Source: DATDYW01 sp044375695
Lineage (GTDB): Bacteria > Patescibacteriota > Minisyncoccia > Phycocordibacterales > JAACPR01
Reading direction: 5' to 3'
Assembly (NCBI GenBank): GCA_044375695.1
Contig: JBILMG010000041.1
Span: 1 to 5,994, forward strand
DNA length: 5,994 nucleotides
Both the position numbers and the translations under genes were made by a program. Within the stretch, counting starts at the first letter, position 1, and every line of letters begins with the position of its first letter. Under the pieces are notes generated by a model. That model had not been told where the DNA came from, ran no database searches, and saw only the letters and a list, made by a program, of their open reading frames with translations. This document shows, piece after piece, positions 4,909 through 5,994 of the stretch.

Positions 4909-4937
4909 ATCCTAGCGTCCGGCGGGCCTTTATTCAA
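4909..4937 (-). promoter_or_regulatory. Promoter of the pheST operon, near-leaderless
   Basis: On the minus strand TTGAAT (4937-4932) and TAGGAT (4914-4909) are separated by 17 bp. The predicted start is about 4902, three nucleotides before the pheS ATG at 4899. No Shine-Dalgarno precedes the ATG (GCCGGCA), which agrees with a leaderless transcript. The -35 overlaps the tail of the upstream gene's terminator. Confidence 0.6.
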
Positions 4938-4964
4938 ATGCGAAAGCCGCCCCGACGGGCGGCC
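4933..4964 (-). terminator. Intrinsic terminator of the PEGA-protein gene
   Basis: The stem GCCGCCC (4946-4952) pairs with GGGCGGC (4957-4963) around a 4-nt loop. On the minus strand it is followed by TTTCGCATTT, a short and interrupted T-run, so termination may be partial and some read-through into pheST is possible. It lies 16 nt beyond the stop of the upstream gene. Confidence 0.6.
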
Positions 4965-4979
4965 CTTCGGAAAGAAAAA

Positions 4980-5924
4980 CTAGAGCCGGATTTCCCAGTA
5001 CTCGGCGCCCTGCCGCACGTAAATCACGCTGTCGGCGACGCGCGCCTCGAGACCGGCGCCAGCCTTCAGCAAGGTCGCGTTGCGGCCGCCGCGGCCGTCG
5101 GCCTCTACCAGCCAGAGGCCGGTCTTGGTGGTCACCGCGAAGATATCGGAGCGGCCGAGCGCGAAGTCGAACCACAGGACGGGGTTCGGGAGCGAGACGA
5201 CAGACTCGTCGACGCAGCCGTCGGGCGAGCACAGGTAGTGCGGCGTCGCCTCGGGATCGCCCAGCCAGGCGAAGCGCAGAGTGCCGCCGCGCAGCCAGGC
5301 GCCGACGCCTCCCAGAACCTTGAGGGTCGGCTCTTTCTCGAGATCGCGACGGCCAGCTTCGGCGAGCGCCGCGACCACGGAAAGCCGGGCCGAGTCGACG
5401 GCGACCGCCTTGGTCGAGGTTGCCTTGGTCGCGGTAGCGGGCGCAAAGAGCGCCACGACCTCGGCGTAGCGGGGATTCGGGGACGGCTTCGCGACGGGCG
5501 TGCCAGTGGCGACAGGTTCGGCTGGCAAAGTTTTCAGAATTGCCGCAACCGGCACCGGCTCCGGCAAGAGCGCGGGCCGCCACTCGGTCACCAGCTCCGG
5601 GTACACCTGGAGAGTTTTCTCCCAAGTCTGGTAGCCGGGCTTCGAGACGGCCACGCGGTAGCTACCGGAAAACAGGTTCTGCACCAGGGCGTTCCTAGAG
5701 ATGAAGCTGGTAGTCTCCCGCTCATCCTCGTCCACCGAGACCGTGACGCCGGACTCGCCGACGCCGACGTAGATGCCGCCGGTGCGAATCAGCTTGAAGG
5801 CGTCGCCGAGGTCCGAGAGGCGGTAGCCCTGCGCGTAGCCAATCAGGATCGGCGTCATCACGGCGAAGACCGCCACCAGGGCGGCGAGGTAGAGCTTGCG
5901 TCGGGTTCGGGAGAGCGGAGCCAT
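4980..5924 (-). CDS. Membrane-anchored PEGA-domain protein
   Basis: A 314-residue protein with a basic N-terminus (SRTRRKLYL) and one hydrophobic segment at residues 11-31 (AALVAVFAVMTPILIGY region), which predicts a single membrane anchor with the rest outside. Residues of about 49-118 fit a PEGA-like beta-sandwich: GIYVGVGESGVTVSVDEDE, then LVQNLFSGSYRVAVSKPGY and QTWEKTLQVYP. A Pro/Ala/Thr-rich linker (about 120-180) follows. The C-terminus (about 200-314) is beta-rich with repeated aromatic strands, including TGLWLVEADGRGGRN and VIYVRQGAEYWEIRL, like part of a beta-propeller. Cys232 and Cys237 (LCSPDGCVDE) could form a disulfide outside the membrane. Known for the domain: PEGA repeats occur in surface-layer and cell-envelope proteins; the precise role here is unknown. 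It lies upstream of pheS on the same strand, separated by a terminator and a promoter. No strong Shine-Dalgarno is seen before the ATG. Confidence 0.8.
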   Translation of the reverse strand: MAPLSRTRRKLYLAALVAVFAVMTPILIGYAQGYRLSDLGDAFKLIRTGGIYVGVGESGVTVSVDEDERETTSFISRNALVQNLFSGSYRVAVSKPGYQTWEKTLQVYPELVTEWRPALLPEPVPVAAILKTLPAEPVATGTPVAKPSPNPRYAEVVALFAPATATKATSTKAVAVDSARLSVVAALAEAGRRDLEKEPTLKVLGGVGAWLRGGTLRFAWLGDPEATPHYLCSPDGCVDESVVSLPNPVLWFDFALGRSDIFAVTTKTGLWLVEADGRGGRNATLLKAGAGLEARVADSVIYVRQGAEYWEIRL

Positions 5925-5943
5925 CTGGTTCTTGCGGCGAATG

Positions 5944-5994
5944 CTACCGCGCCGGCGCCGGAGCCGCGTCCACAGGGGCGCCGCCGCGCGCCTT
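5944..5994 (-). CDS. Possible C-terminal tail of an upstream gene (partial)
   Basis: In one minus-strand frame the right edge reads as 16 codons (KARGGAPVDAAPAPAR) ending in TAG at 5946-5944, 19 nt before the PEGA gene's start at 5924. The Ala/Pro-rich tail and the TAG stop match the style of the neighbouring genes. However, 51 bases of GC-rich sequence are open by chance easily, and no family can be named. Confidence 0.25.
   Translation of the reverse strand, partial: KARGGAPVDAAPAPAR

Noticed and set aside
5524..5544. TTCAGAATT at 5533-5541 (within a GGCAA...TTGCC hairpin) in the PEGA gene, matching part of the pheS element's end
   Set aside because: Only 9 bases are shared and there is no second inverted end or long palindrome nearby, so a chance match is more likely than another copy.

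Overview
The window looks like a chromosomal segment of a GC-rich member of the Patescibacteria (Candidate Phyla Radiation), probably a Parcubacteria-type lineage. This is inferred from protein architecture, not from a marker tree. PheS starts directly at its catalytic core, PheT lacks the EMAP-type tRNA-binding domain, a membrane-anchored PEGA-domain protein lies just upstream of pheST, and a compact C39-like protein is present. All four complete minus-strand genes end in TAG and the one plus-strand gene ends in TGA, so the standard code fits.

Layout: (1) 1-241, minus strand, the N-terminal 80 codons of a GyrB/ParE-type topoisomerase subunit, running off the left edge. (2) 242-532, a divergent promoter region and, on the plus strand, a probable stand-alone structured RNA of about 194 nt (333-526) with an extended -10 promoter and a strong intrinsic terminator. 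(3) 546-1103, minus strand, a C39-like papain-fold cysteine peptidase. (4) 1197-1439, plus strand, an 80-residue two-helix membrane protein with its own strong promoter and Shine-Dalgarno, ending at a terminator that appears to work in both directions. (5) 4899-1494, minus strand, the pheS-pheT operon. (6) 5924-4980, minus strand, a membrane-anchored PEGA protein with its own terminator. (7) A possible C-terminal tail of another minus-strand gene at the right edge.

The most notable content is in the phenylalanyl-tRNA synthetase. PheT carries a complete NlpC/P60 (C40-type) cysteine hydrolase domain, with Cys362, His437 and His449 in place, inserted inside its B5 domain; both halves of B5 are recognisable on either side. 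PheS carries an in-frame, roughly 143-bp imperfect palindrome with perfect 13-bp ends, resembling in concept the Rickettsia palindromic elements that insert into coding genes. A third anomaly is a sharp low-GC patch (about 47% by hand count, against 70-80% in flanking stretches) covering most of the catalytic-like core of PheT. The same enzyme is reduced elsewhere: no PheS coiled-coil arm and no PheT EMAP domain.

Promoter-like sequences place the predicted transcription starts of pheS and the C39-like gene 2-3 nt before their ATG codons, suggesting leaderless mRNAs. The small membrane-protein gene instead has a canonical Shine-Dalgarno.
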